DNA from: Lachnospiraceae bacterium
GTDB lineage: Bacteria > Bacillota > Clostridia > Lachnospirales > Lachnospiraceae
Direction: 5' to 3'
Assembly (NCBI GenBank): GCA_016290615.1
Contig: JAEEUS010000006.1
Coordinates: 44,152-108,151, forward strand
DNA length: 64,000 nt
Part shown: positions 36,533 to 46,123 of the stretch, piece by piece
How the letters are laid out: each line of letters starts with the position of its first letter
Numbering within the stretch: position 1 is the first letter of the stretch
The notes under the pieces: generated by a model
The model's database searches: none
What the model was told of the DNA's origin: nothing
The model's input: only the letters and a program-made list of their open reading frames with translations
Position numbers and translations under genes: made by a program

Positions 36533-37711
36533 CTATCTCTTAAAGAAGAATTTTCTAGCCAGTTCAATGCCTACTCTGTACGGCAGTGGTCTCAGCTCTT
36601 TATCTGCCTCTTTTAGCTTTTCTCTTATCGCTATGTGCTGCGGACAGTGCATCTCGCATTTGCCGCATTGAATACATTGAGAAGGAAATGCCTTCTCGCC
36701 TCTTAGTCCCACGCTCTGTGCATACCCGAAACGTCCGTCATGCTTATTTTCCATATACATGAGATTATAGAAATAAAAGGCCGCCGGGATATCTACTCCC
36801 TTGGGACAAGGCATACAGTATCTACAGCCTGTACATCCAACTTTTTCCCTCTCTCTTATTATCTTTATGACTTCATCAATGATCTTAAAATCTGTTTCAT
36901 CAAAACAGCCGACATCAGCATCAGAAGCGATCCTTACGTTTTCTTCAAGCATCTCCATCGAGTTCATGCCGGAAAGAACACATGTGACACCCGGCTGATC
37001 CCACAGCCATCTGAGTGCCAGTTCTGCTGTCGAATAATCTCTGCCGTTTTCCTTTATCACCTGCTTTGCTTTATCTGGCAGATTGACAAGCTTGCCGCCT
37101 CTTAAAGGTTCCATTATTATAACCGGTATGCCCTTTTCATAAGCTGCTTCCAGGCCTTTTCTTCCCGCCTGACTTGTCTCATCAAGATAGTTATACTGTA
37201 TCTGGCAGAATTCCCAGTCATAGGCATCTAATATCTTTAAAAACTCTTCCGTATTTCCATGATACGAAAACCCTATATTTCTTATCGATCCATCGGCTTT
37301 ATGTTTTTTTATCCATTCCTCTATTCCGAGCTTTTTTAAGTTTTCCCACTCAGAATATGCGGTGAACATATGCATCAGATAATAGTCTATATAGTCGGTT
37401 TTAAGCCTTTTTAGTTCTTCCGCAAAAGTCTTATCGATCTGCTCTCTGCTCCTCATGGTATACTGTGGAAGCTTAGTTGCGATATATACCTTATCTCTTA
37501 CATTATTCTTTTCAAGGATGGTCCCGAGAGCTTCTTCGATACCGGGATAGATATAGGCGGTATCATAATAGTTTATACCCATATCTATGGCAGCCATGAT
37601 CTCCTTCTCGGTCTTTTCCATATCGACCTTGTTTCCGTTCTTAGAAAAACGCATACAGCCATATCCTAACTGGGATATGGCTGTATTGTTCTTATCATTT
37701 CTATATTTCAT
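36533..37711 (-). CDS. Aldo/keto reductase with C-terminal ferredoxin-type iron-sulfur domain
   Basis: 392 residues. An AKR TIM barrel (LGYGCMRFSKNG, YYDTAYIYPGIEEALG with catalytic Asp/Tyr, LKTDYIDYYLMH, IRNIGFSYHG) is followed by a C-terminal segment with two 4Fe-4S cysteine sets, CTGCRYCMPCPKG and CIQCGKCEMHCP. This is the COG1453 group, common in anaerobes. The physiological substrate is unknown. It leads the GH3 / phosphodiesterase transcription unit and has a plausible promoter upstream. Confidence 0.92.
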   Translation of the reverse strand: MKYRNDKNNTAISQLGYGCMRFSKNGNKVDMEKTEKEIMAAIDMGINYYDTAYIYPGIEEALGTILEKNNVRDKVYIATKLPQYTMRSREQIDKTFAEELKRLKTDYIDYYLMHMFTAYSEWENLKKLGIEEWIKKHKADGSIRNIGFSYHGNTEEFLKILDAYDWEFCQIQYNYLDETSQAGRKGLEAAYEKGIPVIIMEPLRGGKLVNLPDKAKQVIKENGRDYSTAELALRWLWDQPGVTCVLSGMNSMEMLEENVRIASDADVGCFDETDFKIIDEVIKIIREREKVGCTGCRYCMPCPKGVDIPAAFYFYNLMYMENKHDGRFGYAQSVGLRGEKAFPSQCIQCGKCEMHCPQHIAIREKLKEADKELRPLPYRVGIELARKFFFKR

Positions 37712-37748
37712 GTGTTATACCCGTGTTTTAAATATTTATTACTCTTTT

Positions 37749-37777
37749 ATAATATCATAAAACACGAGTTTTCTGAA
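37749..37777 (-). promoter_or_regulatory. Possible promoter of the aldo/keto reductase - GH3 unit
   Basis: On the minus strand TTCAGA (37772-37777), a 17-base gap and TATTAT (37749-37754). Each hexamer deviates from consensus. An 8-base inverted repeat, CGTGTTTT / AAAACACG, brackets the -10 region and could be a regulator site. Confidence 0.4.
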
Positions 37778-37780
37778 CAA

Positions 37781-40615
37781 TTAGTTCTTCTTATTCTCGC
37801 TGTAAGCCTTCTTTGCTTCCTCGATACCTGCTCTTAAGCCTGCAAGGCCAGCTTTTGCAACTTCTGCAGATGTTTCAGCAAGATCTCTTGCAAGGTTCTG
37901 AGCCTTTTCAGCACACTCTTTGAGCTTTTCCTTTGTATCTTCATCAACGATAGTCTTCTTGTCGCCCTTTGTATCCTTTGCTGCCTTGTCAGCGATAGCT
38001 GCCTGAGCTGCTGCAAGTCTTGCGATCGGAACACGGAAAGGTGAGCATGATACATAATCAAGACCGATCTGGTGGCAGAACTCAACTGATGCAGGATCTC
38101 CGCCGTGCTCACCGCAGATACCTACGTGAAGCTTAGGATTAACCGGCTTTCCGAGATCGAGTGCCATCTTCATGAGTTTGCCGACACCGTTTCTGTCGAG
38201 CTTTGCAAAAGGATCGTTCTCGAAGATCTTTGCTTCATAATATGCCTGAAGGAACTTGCCTGCATCGTCTCTTGAGAATCCGAATGTCATCTGTGTAAGA
38301 TCGTTTGTACCGAAGCAGAAGAAATCAGCTTCTTCAGCGATCTCATCAGCAAGAAGTGCTGCTCTTGGAATCTCGATCATAGTTCCAACTTCGTATTCTA
38401 TCTTTGTATCGCTTGCTGCGATCTCTGCATTTGCTGTGTCGACAACAAACTTCTTGATCATAACGAGCTCTTTCTTTTCACAGATGAGCGGGATCATGAT
38501 CTCAGGCTTAACTGTCCAGTCAGGATGCTTCTTCTGTACATTTATAGCTGCTCTGATAACTGCCTTTGTCTGCATAACAGCTATCTCAGGATATGTTACA
38601 TCAAGTCTTGAACCTCTGTGACCCATCATAGGGTTGAACTCATGGAGTGAAGCGATGAGAGTCTTTATATCCTCTACGCTCTTACCCTGAGCATCAGCAA
38701 GCTTCTTGATATCCTCTTCCTCTGTAGGAACGAACTCATGAAGCGGAGGATCAAGGAATCTGATAGTAACCGGATTGCCTTCAAGTGCTTCGAAGAGTCC
38801 TTCGAAGTCTCCCTGCTGGTAAGGAAGGATCTTATTAAGTGCAACTTCTCTCTCTTCAGCATTATCAGCACAGATCATCTCACGGAATGCTGCGATTCTG
38901 TCCTCTTCAAAGAACATATGCTCTGTACGGCAAAGTCCGATACCTTCAGCACCGAGCTCTCTTGCCTTCTTAGCATCAGCAGGTGTATCTGCATTTGTTC
39001 TTACCTTGAGTGTTCTGTACTTGTCGGCCCATGCCATAACACGTCCGAACTCACCGGCGATTGTAGCATCAACTGTAGGAATGATTCCTGCGTAGATGTT
39101 ACCGGTCGTACCGTCTATTGAGATCTCGCTTCCCTCATTAAATGTGGTTCCCGCGAGTGTGAATGTCTTGTTTGCCTCATCCATAGCGATGTCGCCGCAT
39201 CCGGATACACAGCATGTTCCCATACCACGTGCTACAACGGCTGCATGGCTTGTCATACCGCCACGTACTGTGAGGATACCCTGTGCAACCTTCATGCCTG
39301 TGATATCTTCAGGTGATGTCTCGAGACGAACTAAAACTACCTTTTCGCCTCTTGCATGCCAGATCTCAGCATCCTCTGCAGTAAATACTACCTTACCGCA
39401 TGCAGCACCGGGAGAAGCACCAAGTCCTTTTCCGAGAGGTGTTGCAGCCTTAAGGGCAGCTGCATCAAACTGAGGATGAAGAAGTGTATCGAGGTTTCTG
39501 GGATCGATCATTGCAACCGCCTCTTCCTCTGTACGCATGCCTTCATCAACAAGATCACAAGCTATCTTAAGAGCAGCCTGAGCTGTTCTCTTTCCGTTTC
39601 TTGTCTGAAGCATATAGAGCTTTCCGTGTTCAACAGTAAACTCCATATCCTGCATATCTCTGTAATGGTTTTCAAGAATTGAGCATACTTCCTTGAACTG
39701 AGAGAATGCCTCAGGGAACTTATCCGCCATCTCTGCTATCTTCATAGGTGTACGTACGCCTGCAACAACGTCCTCACCCTGCGCGTTTGTCAGGAACTCA
39801 CCGAAAAGTCCCTTTTCGCCTGTAGCGGGATCTCTTGTAAATGCAACACCTGTACCACAGTCATCACCCATGTTACCGAAAGCCATAGACTGTACGTTAA
39901 CGGCTGTTCCCCATGAATAAGGGATATCGTTGTCACGACGGTAAACATTTGCACGAGGATTATCCCATGAACGGAATACCGCTTTAATAGCTCCCATAAG
40001 CTGCTCCTTGGGATCGTCAGGGAAATCCTTGCCTATCTTTGCTTTATATTCAGCCTTAAACTGGTTAGCCAACTCCTTAAGATCGTCAGCTGTAAGTTCA
40101 ACGTCCTGCTTAACGCCTCTCTTTTCCTTCATCTGATCGATGAGTTCTTCGAAGTACTTCTTGCCTACTTCCATAACTACATCTGAATACATCTGGATGA
40201 ATCTTCTGTAGCAGTCCCATGCCCATCTGGGATTGTTAGACTGTGTAGCGATAGTCTCAACAACTGTTTCATTAAGACCTAAGTTTAAAATGGTATCCAT
40301 CATACCGGGCATAGATGCTCTTGCGCCGGAACGGACAGAAACCAAAAGAGGATTCTTGCTGTCACCAAACTTCTTGCCTGTGATCTCTTCCATCTTTACG
40401 ATGTACTCATTAATCTGAGCCTGTATCTCCTCGTTGATCTCGCGACCGTCCTCATAATACTGAGTACAAGCCTCTGTTGTGATCGTAAAGCCCTGAGGTA
40501 CAGGAAGTCCGATGTTTGTCATCTCTGCTAAGTTAGCGCCTTTTCCACCTAAGAGGTTACGCATGCCTGCGTCGCCTTCTTTGAACATATAAACCCATTT
40601 CTTGGCCATATTCAT
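37781..40615 (-). CDS. ppdK: Pyruvate, phosphate dikinase with C-terminal helical extension
   Basis: 944 residues. Interconverts pyruvate, ATP and phosphate with PEP, AMP and pyrophosphate. The order is ATP-grasp domain (GGKGANLAEMTNIGLPVPQGF), phosphohistidine domain (GGMTSHAAVVARGMGTCCVSG, with the catalytic His) and PEP/pyruvate barrel (GLCRTEHMFFE ... GTNDLTQMTFGFSRDD ... CGEHGGDP). The family is typically near 870-880. Here about 65 extra residues follow the normal end (RVPIARLAAAQAAI): a Lys/Asp linker and an Ala/Glu/Lys-rich helix likely to form a coiled coil. Two ATGs (40615 and 40609) share one ribosome site, AAGGAG, so the start is uncertain by two codons. It follows glyQS by 46 bases. 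Confidence 0.96.
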   Translation of the reverse strand: MNMAKKWVYMFKEGDAGMRNLLGGKGANLAEMTNIGLPVPQGFTITTEACTQYYEDGREINEEIQAQINEYIVKMEEITGKKFGDSKNPLLVSVRSGARASMPGMMDTILNLGLNETVVETIATQSNNPRWAWDCYRRFIQMYSDVVMEVGKKYFEELIDQMKEKRGVKQDVELTADDLKELANQFKAEYKAKIGKDFPDDPKEQLMGAIKAVFRSWDNPRANVYRRDNDIPYSWGTAVNVQSMAFGNMGDDCGTGVAFTRDPATGEKGLFGEFLTNAQGEDVVAGVRTPMKIAEMADKFPEAFSQFKEVCSILENHYRDMQDMEFTVEHGKLYMLQTRNGKRTAQAALKIACDLVDEGMRTEEEAVAMIDPRNLDTLLHPQFDAAALKAATPLGKGLGASPGAACGKVVFTAEDAEIWHARGEKVVLVRLETSPEDITGMKVAQGILTVRGGMTSHAAVVARGMGTCCVSGCGDIAMDEANKTFTLAGTTFNEGSEISIDGTTGNIYAGIIPTVDATIAGEFGRVMAWADKYRTLKVRTNADTPADAKKARELGAEGIGLCRTEHMFFEEDRIAAFREMICADNAEEREVALNKILPYQQGDFEGLFEALEGNPVTIRFLDPPLHEFVPTEEEDIKKLADAQGKSVEDIKTLIASLHEFNPMMGHRGSRLDVTYPEIAVMQTKAVIRAAINVQKKHPDWTVKPEIMIPLICEKKELVMIKKFVVDTANAEIAASDTKIEYEVGTMIEIPRAALLADEIAEEADFFCFGTNDLTQMTFGFSRDDAGKFLQAYYEAKIFENDPFAKLDRNGVGKLMKMALDLGKPVNPKLHVGICGEHGGDPASVEFCHQIGLDYVSCSPFRVPIARLAAAQAAIADKAAKDTKGDKKTIVDEDTKEKLKECAEKAQNLARDLAETSAEVAKAGLAGLRAGIEEAKKAYSENKKN

Positions 40616-40661
40616 TCTTCTCCTTTTACCATACTTTATAATTTAACATTGTAGTCCCTGA

Positions 40662-42062
40662 CTAAAATGTAAACTTATCTGCAAAGAACTTATCGAGTTC
40701 GTCGATAGCTACTCTCACCTGTTCCATTGTATCACGAAAACGTACTGTTACACAATTGTCTTCTTCTGACTCGAAGTCGTATGTAACGCAGAAAGGAGTA
40801 CCGATCTCGTCCTGTCTTCTGTATCTCTTTCCGATGTTTCCTCTGTCATCAAATTCGCAGTTATATTTCTTGGAAAGTTCTGCGTATATCTTCTCAGCGC
40901 CCTCGTTTAACTTCTTTGAAAGAGGAAGTACTCCGATCTTTACGGGTGCGATAGCTGGATGGAAATGAAGAACTGTTCTCATATCAGGTGCTTCTTCAGT
41001 ACCGAGATTCTCTTCATCATATGCTTCGCACAGGAAAGCGAGTGTTACTCTGTCAGCACCAAGGGAAGGTTCAACGACATAAGGAATATATTTCTCTTTG
41101 CTCTCATCATCGAAGTAATCCATAGGCTCGCCTGATGTATTCTGATGCTGAGTAAGGTCATAATCTGTTCTTGATGCGATACCCCACAGCTCGCCCCAGT
41201 CTGTGAAGGGGAATGCATACTCTATATCAGTTGTGTGATCGCTGTAGAAAGAAAGCTCTTCGGGATCATGATCTCTGAGTCTCAGATTCTCTTCCTTGAT
41301 ACCGAGGCTTAAGAGCCACTTGTAACAGAAGCTTCTCCAGTACTCAAACCACTCGGTCTGTGTTCCGGGCTTGCAGAAGAACTCAAGTTCCATCTGCTCA
41401 AACTCTCTTGTACGGAAAGTGAAGTTGCCGGGTGTGATCTCATTACGGAAAGACTTACCGATCTGACCTATACCGAAAGGAACCTTTTTACGTGATGTAC
41501 GCTGTACATTCTTGAAGTTAACGAATATACCCTGTGCAGTTTCGGGTCTTAAGTATACAGTATCCTTTGCATCTTCAGTTACGCCCTGGAAGGTCTTGAA
41601 CATCAGATTGAACTCTCTGATGCTTGTAAAATCATGCTTTCCGCATGAAGGACACGGAACATTGTTGTCATTTATGAACTTCTCCATATCCTCATGAGAC
41701 CAGCCGTCCACGCTTGTCTCTAACTTAATGCCGTTTTCCTCAGCAAAAGCCTCTATGAGCTGATCTGCTCTGAATCTTTCATGACATGCCTTACAATCCA
41801 TAAGAGGATCAGAAAAGCCGCCAAGATGTCCTGATGCCACCCATGTCTGAGGGTTCATTAAAATCGCACAGTCAACACCTACATTGTAGGGATTCTCCTG
41901 TATGAATTTCTGCCACCATGCGCGCTTTACATTATTCTTCAGCTCTACGCCGAGGTTACCGTAATCCCAGGTGTTCGCAAGTCCGCCATAGATCTCACTT
42001 CCCGGATATACAAATCCTCTGTTCTTGGCCAGAGCCACTATCTTTTCCATAGTCTTTTCCAT
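40662..42062 (-). CDS. glyQS: Glycyl-tRNA synthetase (single-chain, dimeric class II type)
   Basis: 466 residues. Charges tRNA-Gly. The N-terminus [32 protein letters not shown] is diagnostic of the alpha2-type enzyme; [35 protein letters not shown] and [16 protein letters not shown] form class II motif 2 and its surroundings; EPSLGADRV is motif 3. It lies in an apparent operon with an upstream lipoprotein gene and downstream ppdK. There is no T-box in the 34-base gap upstream. Confidence 0.96.
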   Translation of the reverse strand: MEKTMEKIVALAKNRGFVYPGSEIYGGLANTWDYGNLGVELKNNVKRAWWQKFIQENPYNVGVDCAILMNPQTWVASGHLGGFSDPLMDCKACHERFRADQLIEAFAEENGIKLETSVDGWSHEDMEKFINDNNVPCPSCGKHDFTSIREFNLMFKTFQGVTEDAKDTVYLRPETAQGIFVNFKNVQRTSRKKVPFGIGQIGKSFRNEITPGNFTFRTREFEQMELEFFCKPGTQTEWFEYWRSFCYKWLLSLGIKEENLRLRDHDPEELSFYSDHTTDIEYAFPFTDWGELWGIASRTDYDLTQHQNTSGEPMDYFDDESKEKYIPYVVEPSLGADRVTLAFLCEAYDEENLGTEEAPDMRTVLHFHPAIAPVKIGVLPLSKKLNEGAEKIYAELSKKYNCEFDDRGNIGKRYRRQDEIGTPFCVTYDFESEEDNCVTVRFRDTMEQVRVAIDELDKFFADKFTF

Positions 42063-42096
42063 ACTAAATCTCCTTATGTATTGTTTTTCTTATAGA

Positions 42097-42696
42097 TCAT
42101 TTACATATTATATATCTTAAGCCGCCTTCTTGCGCCTGAGCACTCTTTGATCCGGTAAGCGTTATTCCTTCACCTATATAGATGATATCACTCGGCATAT
42201 CAACATCGATATTTTCGGATACTATCGCTATCTTTTCACTGCTCATGGATTTCCATGTCTTCTGGTCAAGATTGCTGCCGTCAGAGGTGGACTTTACTTT
42301 TCCGACAAGGTTATAGCCTGCGCTCCTGGCCGCTGTGCAGTCTCCGTAAAAGAGAACTCTGCCGTTCATATCAAAATATGCATCGTCTTCCTTATATTCT
42401 ATATCAAGGCTGACAATACCGTTTTCAAGCTTGCTGTCCTTGATAACTACCGTTTCTGAACCAGTCTTTGTATTGTAAGCATTTACTTCCTGCTCATTCA
42501 TCGAACACAGTTCGTTAAAATCATAAAGACTCTCATCAAATGCATCACGTATATGGAGTATAATCGAACCGCTCTTTAAGAATTCTAGGGTGTTTTTTGA
42601 ATACTCTGAAGAACCGCACGCTGAAAGGAAAATAAAAAATAGGCATGCAGTGCAAATCAACAGTCTTCTCTTGCTCTTCATACCTAAATAGCGCAT
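42097..42696 (-). CDS. Lipoprotein of unknown function
   Basis: 199 residues with a lipoprotein signal (LLICTACLFFIFLSAC, lipobox LSAC). The mature domain is acidic and predicted mostly beta; no family recognised. A near-consensus promoter precedes it, making it the first gene of the glyQS-ppdK unit. An in-frame ATG six codons downstream (MKSKRR) is an alternative start. Confidence 0.7.
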   Translation of the reverse strand: MRYLGMKSKRRLLICTACLFFIFLSACGSSEYSKNTLEFLKSGSIILHIRDAFDESLYDFNELCSMNEQEVNAYNTKTGSETVVIKDSKLENGIVSLDIEYKEDDAYFDMNGRVLFYGDCTAARSAGYNLVGKVKSTSDGSNLDQKTWKSMSSEKIAIVSENIDVDMPSDIIYIGEGITLTGSKSAQAQEGGLRYIICK

Positions 42697-42728
42697 TATT
42701 GTTCCATCTCCCTAATAAAGTACACTAT

Positions 42729-42757
42729 ATTATATATAATGTAATTTTCATTTTCAA
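42729..42757 (-). promoter_or_regulatory. Promoter of the lipoprotein - glyQS - ppdK unit
   Basis: On the minus strand TTGAAA (42752-42757) and TATAAT (42729-42734) with a 17-base spacer. It stands in the 106-base gap after recO. Confidence 0.75.
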
Positions 42758-42802
42758 GTGAAAGAATACACAATTTATGCGGACAAAACGTATATTTATA
42801 TA

Positions 42803-43450
42803 TCATATTGTATCAAGGATCTCCGCACTCTTTAAAGGAACATCTATGGAGTATCTGACAGCATCCTTTGCGATCGATGTCAGTTCGCTTAGGATATTGT
42901 CCTTGACAGAGAAGTTAAACAGCTTTGCCGGCGGAGTTTTAATGATATGATCCAGTGTATATAACGTATCCTTTTCATATCTTGCATTGTCCCTTACACC
43001 CCCAAATTCACCCTGAAGGCTTATCGCTTTTATCTCAAAACATGCTCTTACCAGTCTGTTGTCGAATTTATCGCTCTCTAATGCTCTTAGCGACTGATAG
43101 ATCAGGGTGAGCATGTCCTTGTCATTTAAATTTTCATGACAGTAATAATCTGCTATCTCAGCAAAATACATTCCATAATAGGCACTCTTAAAATCATCGC
43201 GAAGGAATGCAAAATAATTTGATATCTTCGCTTCATTGATAGTATAGCTGTTTCTTCCGTTAAAGAGACCAAACTCGCCGAAACAGAAAAGATTGGTTGC
43301 CGCCACGAGTTTTGAACCGGGCTTTCTGGCAGACCTGGCAAATGCGCTTATCTTTCCTCTGTCATCGGTAAGCATTACTATTCTTCTGTCATATTCGCCT
43401 ATCGGCTCGACCTTTATTATCAGGCCTCTCACTATGGTCAGATCTGTCAT
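42803..43450 (-). CDS. recO: DNA repair protein RecO
   Basis: 215 residues. RecF-pathway mediator that loads RecA. The N-terminal OB fold (VRGLIIKVEPIGEYDRRIVMLTDDRGKISAFARSARKPGSKL) and YYGMYFAEIADYYCHENLND are typical. It is shorter than many homologs (about 240-250), and the C-terminal zinc-finger cysteines found in some are not present. The start lies 1 base after the era stop, a common era-recO pairing in Clostridia. Confidence 0.92.
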   Translation of the reverse strand: MTDLTIVRGLIIKVEPIGEYDRRIVMLTDDRGKISAFARSARKPGSKLVAATNLFCFGEFGLFNGRNSYTINEAKISNYFAFLRDDFKSAYYGMYFAEIADYYCHENLNDKDMLTLIYQSLRALESDKFDNRLVRACFEIKAISLQGEFGGVRDNARYEKDTLYTLDHIIKTPPAKLFNFSVKDNILSELTSIAKDAVRYSIDVPLKSAEILDTI

Positions 43451-43451
43451 A

Positions 43452-44354
43452 TCACTCTATATCTTCTGGATTGTATCCAAAATTCTTAAGCAAGAAATCC
43501 GAATCTCTCCAGTCTTTCTTTACTTTTACCCACAGCTGCAAAAATACTTTACACTGGAGCATCTCTTCAATGTCAACTCTTGCAAGCGATCCTATCTCTT
43601 TAAGTTTGCTTCCGTGCTTTCCTATTATCATGCCCTTATGGCTGTCACGTTCACAGATGATAGTTGCATCGATGTTGCACATCTTTCCTTCATATTTCAT
43701 AGAATCTATTGCAACAGCCACTCCGTGAGGGATCTCATCTCCCATTGATCTTAGTACCTTTTCACGGATCATTTCGGCTACTATCTGTCTTTCCGGCTGA
43801 TCGGTTATGGTATCTTCATCATAAAATGGCTGACCGTATGGTAAATACTTCATTATGTTATTTATCAGTTCGGATATGCCTTCACCCTTTTTTGCAGACA
43901 CGGGTATTATCTGTTCAAAGTCGTATTCCCTGCTGTATGTGTCTATCACAGGCAGTATCTCTGCTTTCTTTACTGTATCTATCTTGTTTATAACAAGTAT
44001 TGTAGGAAGCTTTGCCTTCTTTATCTGTTCAAGTATGCTCTTTTCTCCCGCTCCTATATATGTCGTGGGCTCAACAAGCCACAGCAGTACATCTACTCCG
44101 TTCATAGACCCGTATGCAGTATTTACCATATAATTTCCTAGCTTGTTCTTTGCCTTGTGTATTCCCGGTGTATCAACAAACACTATCTGACCGTCATCAC
44201 ATGTATATACAGACTGGATCCTGTTTCTTGTAGTCTGGGGCTTGCTCGAGGTAATAGCGATCTTCTGTCCTATTATATGGTTCATCAGAGTGGATTTGCC
44301 GACATTGGGTCTTCCTATTATGCTGACAAAACCTGCTTTATAGTTATCTTCCAT
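43452..44354 (-). CDS. era: GTPase Era, ribosome 30S assembly factor
   Basis: 300 residues. G domain with G1 GRPNVGKST, G2 region SKPQTTRNRI, G3 DTPGIHKAKN and G4 NKIDT, followed by a KH domain (IREKVLRSMGDEIPHGVAVAI ... IIGKHGSKLKEIGSLARVDIEEM). Binds the 16S rRNA 3-prime end. AAGGAG precedes the ATG. Divergent from the DUF4349 gene across a 148-base gap. Confidence 0.97.
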   Translation of the reverse strand: MEDNYKAGFVSIIGRPNVGKSTLMNHIIGQKIAITSSKPQTTRNRIQSVYTCDDGQIVFVDTPGIHKAKNKLGNYMVNTAYGSMNGVDVLLWLVEPTTYIGAGEKSILEQIKKAKLPTILVINKIDTVKKAEILPVIDTYSREYDFEQIIPVSAKKGEGISELINNIMKYLPYGQPFYDEDTITDQPERQIVAEMIREKVLRSMGDEIPHGVAVAIDSMKYEGKMCNIDATIICERDSHKGMIIGKHGSKLKEIGSLARVDIEEMLQCKVFLQLWVKVKKDWRDSDFLLKNFGYNPEDIE

Positions 44355-44502
44355 AGTTCTCCTTTTTTGATATTTCTCACATCTTATAATATAATATTAA
44401 AAATTTTATTTTTTTTCCATAAATTTGTAAATCTTCGTTCGTATCTTTATCAGAAGCGATGATAAAACAGGATATCACAGATAAATTTGGGAGGAATAAT
44501 TT

Positions 44503-45654
44503 ATGAAAAAGAAAGCTTTGGTTTGGATACTGGCTGCAGTCACAGCCCTTAATATCACAGGATGCGGTTCATCGGGGGCATCATCATATAAAAGTAGTGA
44601 TGCTTACTATGAATCTCCAACAATGGATGAGTCAATTAACTATATGGGTGAGAATGCAACTGCTACGCAGGCCAAGATGGTATCATATGATGACAGCATG
44701 TATGACTTGGAGATGGAGGAATCGGCTCCCGCTGCAGCAAACACATCAGATACAAACGTTTCCGAGAATGCATCAACCACTAACAGGAAACTGATCCGCG
44801 ATATGTCTCTTAATGTTGAGACCAAGGAATACGATGCGATGCTTAAAAGCCTTACCGATGAGATCACTTCTCTCGGCGGTTATATAGAGTTTATGGACAT
44901 CAGGAACAATTCTTATTATTCAAATAAGAATTCCTCGAGAGGTGCTACTCTTACTGCCCGTATCCCGGCCGCAAAACTCGATCAGTTTGTAAATGTGATC
45001 GGCGAGCAGACAAATATCACAAACAGGACCGAATCGGTTCGTGACGTGACACTTACATATGTTGATATGCAGAGCCACAGGGATGTTCTGATAGCAGAGC
45101 GTGAACGTCTCATGGAGTATCTCAAACAGGCTGATACCATTGAAGAGATGATGTCTATCGAGGATCATCTTACAGATATCCGTTATCAGATAGAGAGCAT
45201 GGAAAGCCAGCTGCGCACATTTGACAACCAGGTTGATTACAGCACAGTCAACATCAATATCACGGAAGTTGTCGAGTACACACCCGTAGTTGAGCCCACC
45301 GAGCCCAAGACAGCCTGGGAGCGTATTTCCGAAGGATTCACACACAGTGTTAAGGATGTTTTATACGATGCAAAAGAATTTATGATCGACCTTATCATAG
45401 ATCTTCCTTACATCCTTGTAGGACTTGTTAAGATAGCTATCTTCTTACTGATCGTTCGCTTCATCATCATGCGTAACAAGAAGATCCGCGAGTGGCTCAA
45501 GAAAAAGAAGGAAGAAAGGAAAGAATACAAAGCTGAAAAAAAGGCTGCTAAGGCTGCAAAGAAAGCTGCAAAGGCCAACGATGATTCAGATAAAAAAGAG
45601 CCTGTAATGACAACCGGCGAAGGTGCTGCACCTGAGGATATAATAGAAGAATAA
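44503..45654 (+). CDS. DUF4349 membrane lipoprotein
   Basis: 383 residues. Lipoprotein signal (ALNITGC), an acidic Ser/Thr-rich linker, then a DUF4349 domain (about 95-260: RKLIRDMSLNVETKEYDAML, GGYIEFMD, ARIPAAKLDQFVNVIGE, VTLTYVDMQSHRDVLIAERERLMEYL) with a coiled-coil middle. A C-terminal transmembrane helix (LPYILVGLVKIAIFLLIVRFII) and a Lys/Ala/Glu-rich cytoplasmic tail follow. The protein is thus held at both ends. Function of the family is unknown. GGGAGG is 8 bases before the ATG. One of the few plus-strand genes. Confidence 0.9.
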   Translation: MKKKALVWILAAVTALNITGCGSSGASSYKSSDAYYESPTMDESINYMGENATATQAKMVSYDDSMYDLEMEESAPAAANTSDTNVSENASTTNRKLIRDMSLNVETKEYDAMLKSLTDEITSLGGYIEFMDIRNNSYYSNKNSSRGATLTARIPAAKLDQFVNVIGEQTNITNRTESVRDVTLTYVDMQSHRDVLIAERERLMEYLKQADTIEEMMSIEDHLTDIRYQIESMESQLRTFDNQVDYSTVNINITEVVEYTPVVEPTEPKTAWERISEGFTHSVKDVLYDAKEFMIDLIIDLPYILVGLVKIAIFLLIVRFIIMRNKKIREWLKKKKEERKEYKAEKKAAKAAKKAAKANDDSDKKEPVMTTGEGAAPEDIIEE

Positions 45655-45671
45655 ATCAAACTAAGACTGAT

Positions 45672-45703
45672 AAAGGGAAAACCTCAATTGAGGTTTTCCC
45701 TTT
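45672..45703. terminator. Bidirectional rho-independent terminator
   Basis: A perfect 32-base palindrome (AAAGGGAAAACCTCAA and its mirror) between convergent genes, with A- and T-tracts on both sides. It serves both the DUF4349 gene (+) and the operon ending at 45715 (-). Confidence 0.9.
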
Positions 45704-45714
45704 GTTATTTCACC

Positions 45715-46116
45715 TTATATCACACCGAAGAGCTTGTTGTTAAATCCTTCAACTATGGTTGCATATTCAAGATAACTAATATCCGTTCCAAACACATCGT
45801 TCCATGTTTTAAGCAATAAGTCGCAGGCAGCTGTTGCCTTATCCTTTCCACCGTTAAGAAGCATGGCGGGAAATACATAATAGATCATGAACAGGTTCAG
45901 ATCCTTCTTTTTCATCTTTCCGACCTTGCCAAGAAAAGAATATTTCTTGTACACGGCTTCGGCAAATGACCTGTACATACCCTCATCGCCATCAGTAAGA
46001 GCACTCAGGTCATCTTTATACTTCTCCTTAAACACTTCCATGTTCTTTATATATTTGTTTCTGTTAAACCCTGTGAGTAAGATCTCATAGTCATTAAACA
46101 TTTTAATATTATCCAT
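45715..46116 (-). CDS. Small cytoplasmic protein of unknown function
   Basis: About 133 residues, predicted all-helical, with no signal or membrane segment; MKKKDLNLFMIYYVFPAMLLNGGKDKATAACDLLLKTWNDVFG is its most distinctive stretch. I do not recognise a family. The frame opens at a TTG at 46137 overlapping the protease gene, but the ATG at 46116 (MDNIKMFNDYEIL) is a better start; a third ATG follows five codons later. It is the last gene of the 53.6-45.7 kb operon. Confidence 0.65.
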   Translation of the reverse strand: MDNIKMFNDYEILLTGFNRNKYIKNMEVFKEKYKDDLSALTDGDEGMYRSFAEAVYKKYSFLGKVGKMKKKDLNLFMIYYVFPAMLLNGGKDKATAACDLLLKTWNDVFGTDISYLEYATIVEGFNNKLFGVI

Positions 46117-46123
46117 ATCTTTT

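Noticed and set aside
42063..42096. T-box before glyQS
   Set aside because: Only 34 bases separate it from the lipoprotein gene.
45672..45703. Insertion-sequence end
   Set aside because: A perfect palindrome between convergent stops with flanking A/T tracts is best read as a bidirectional terminator.
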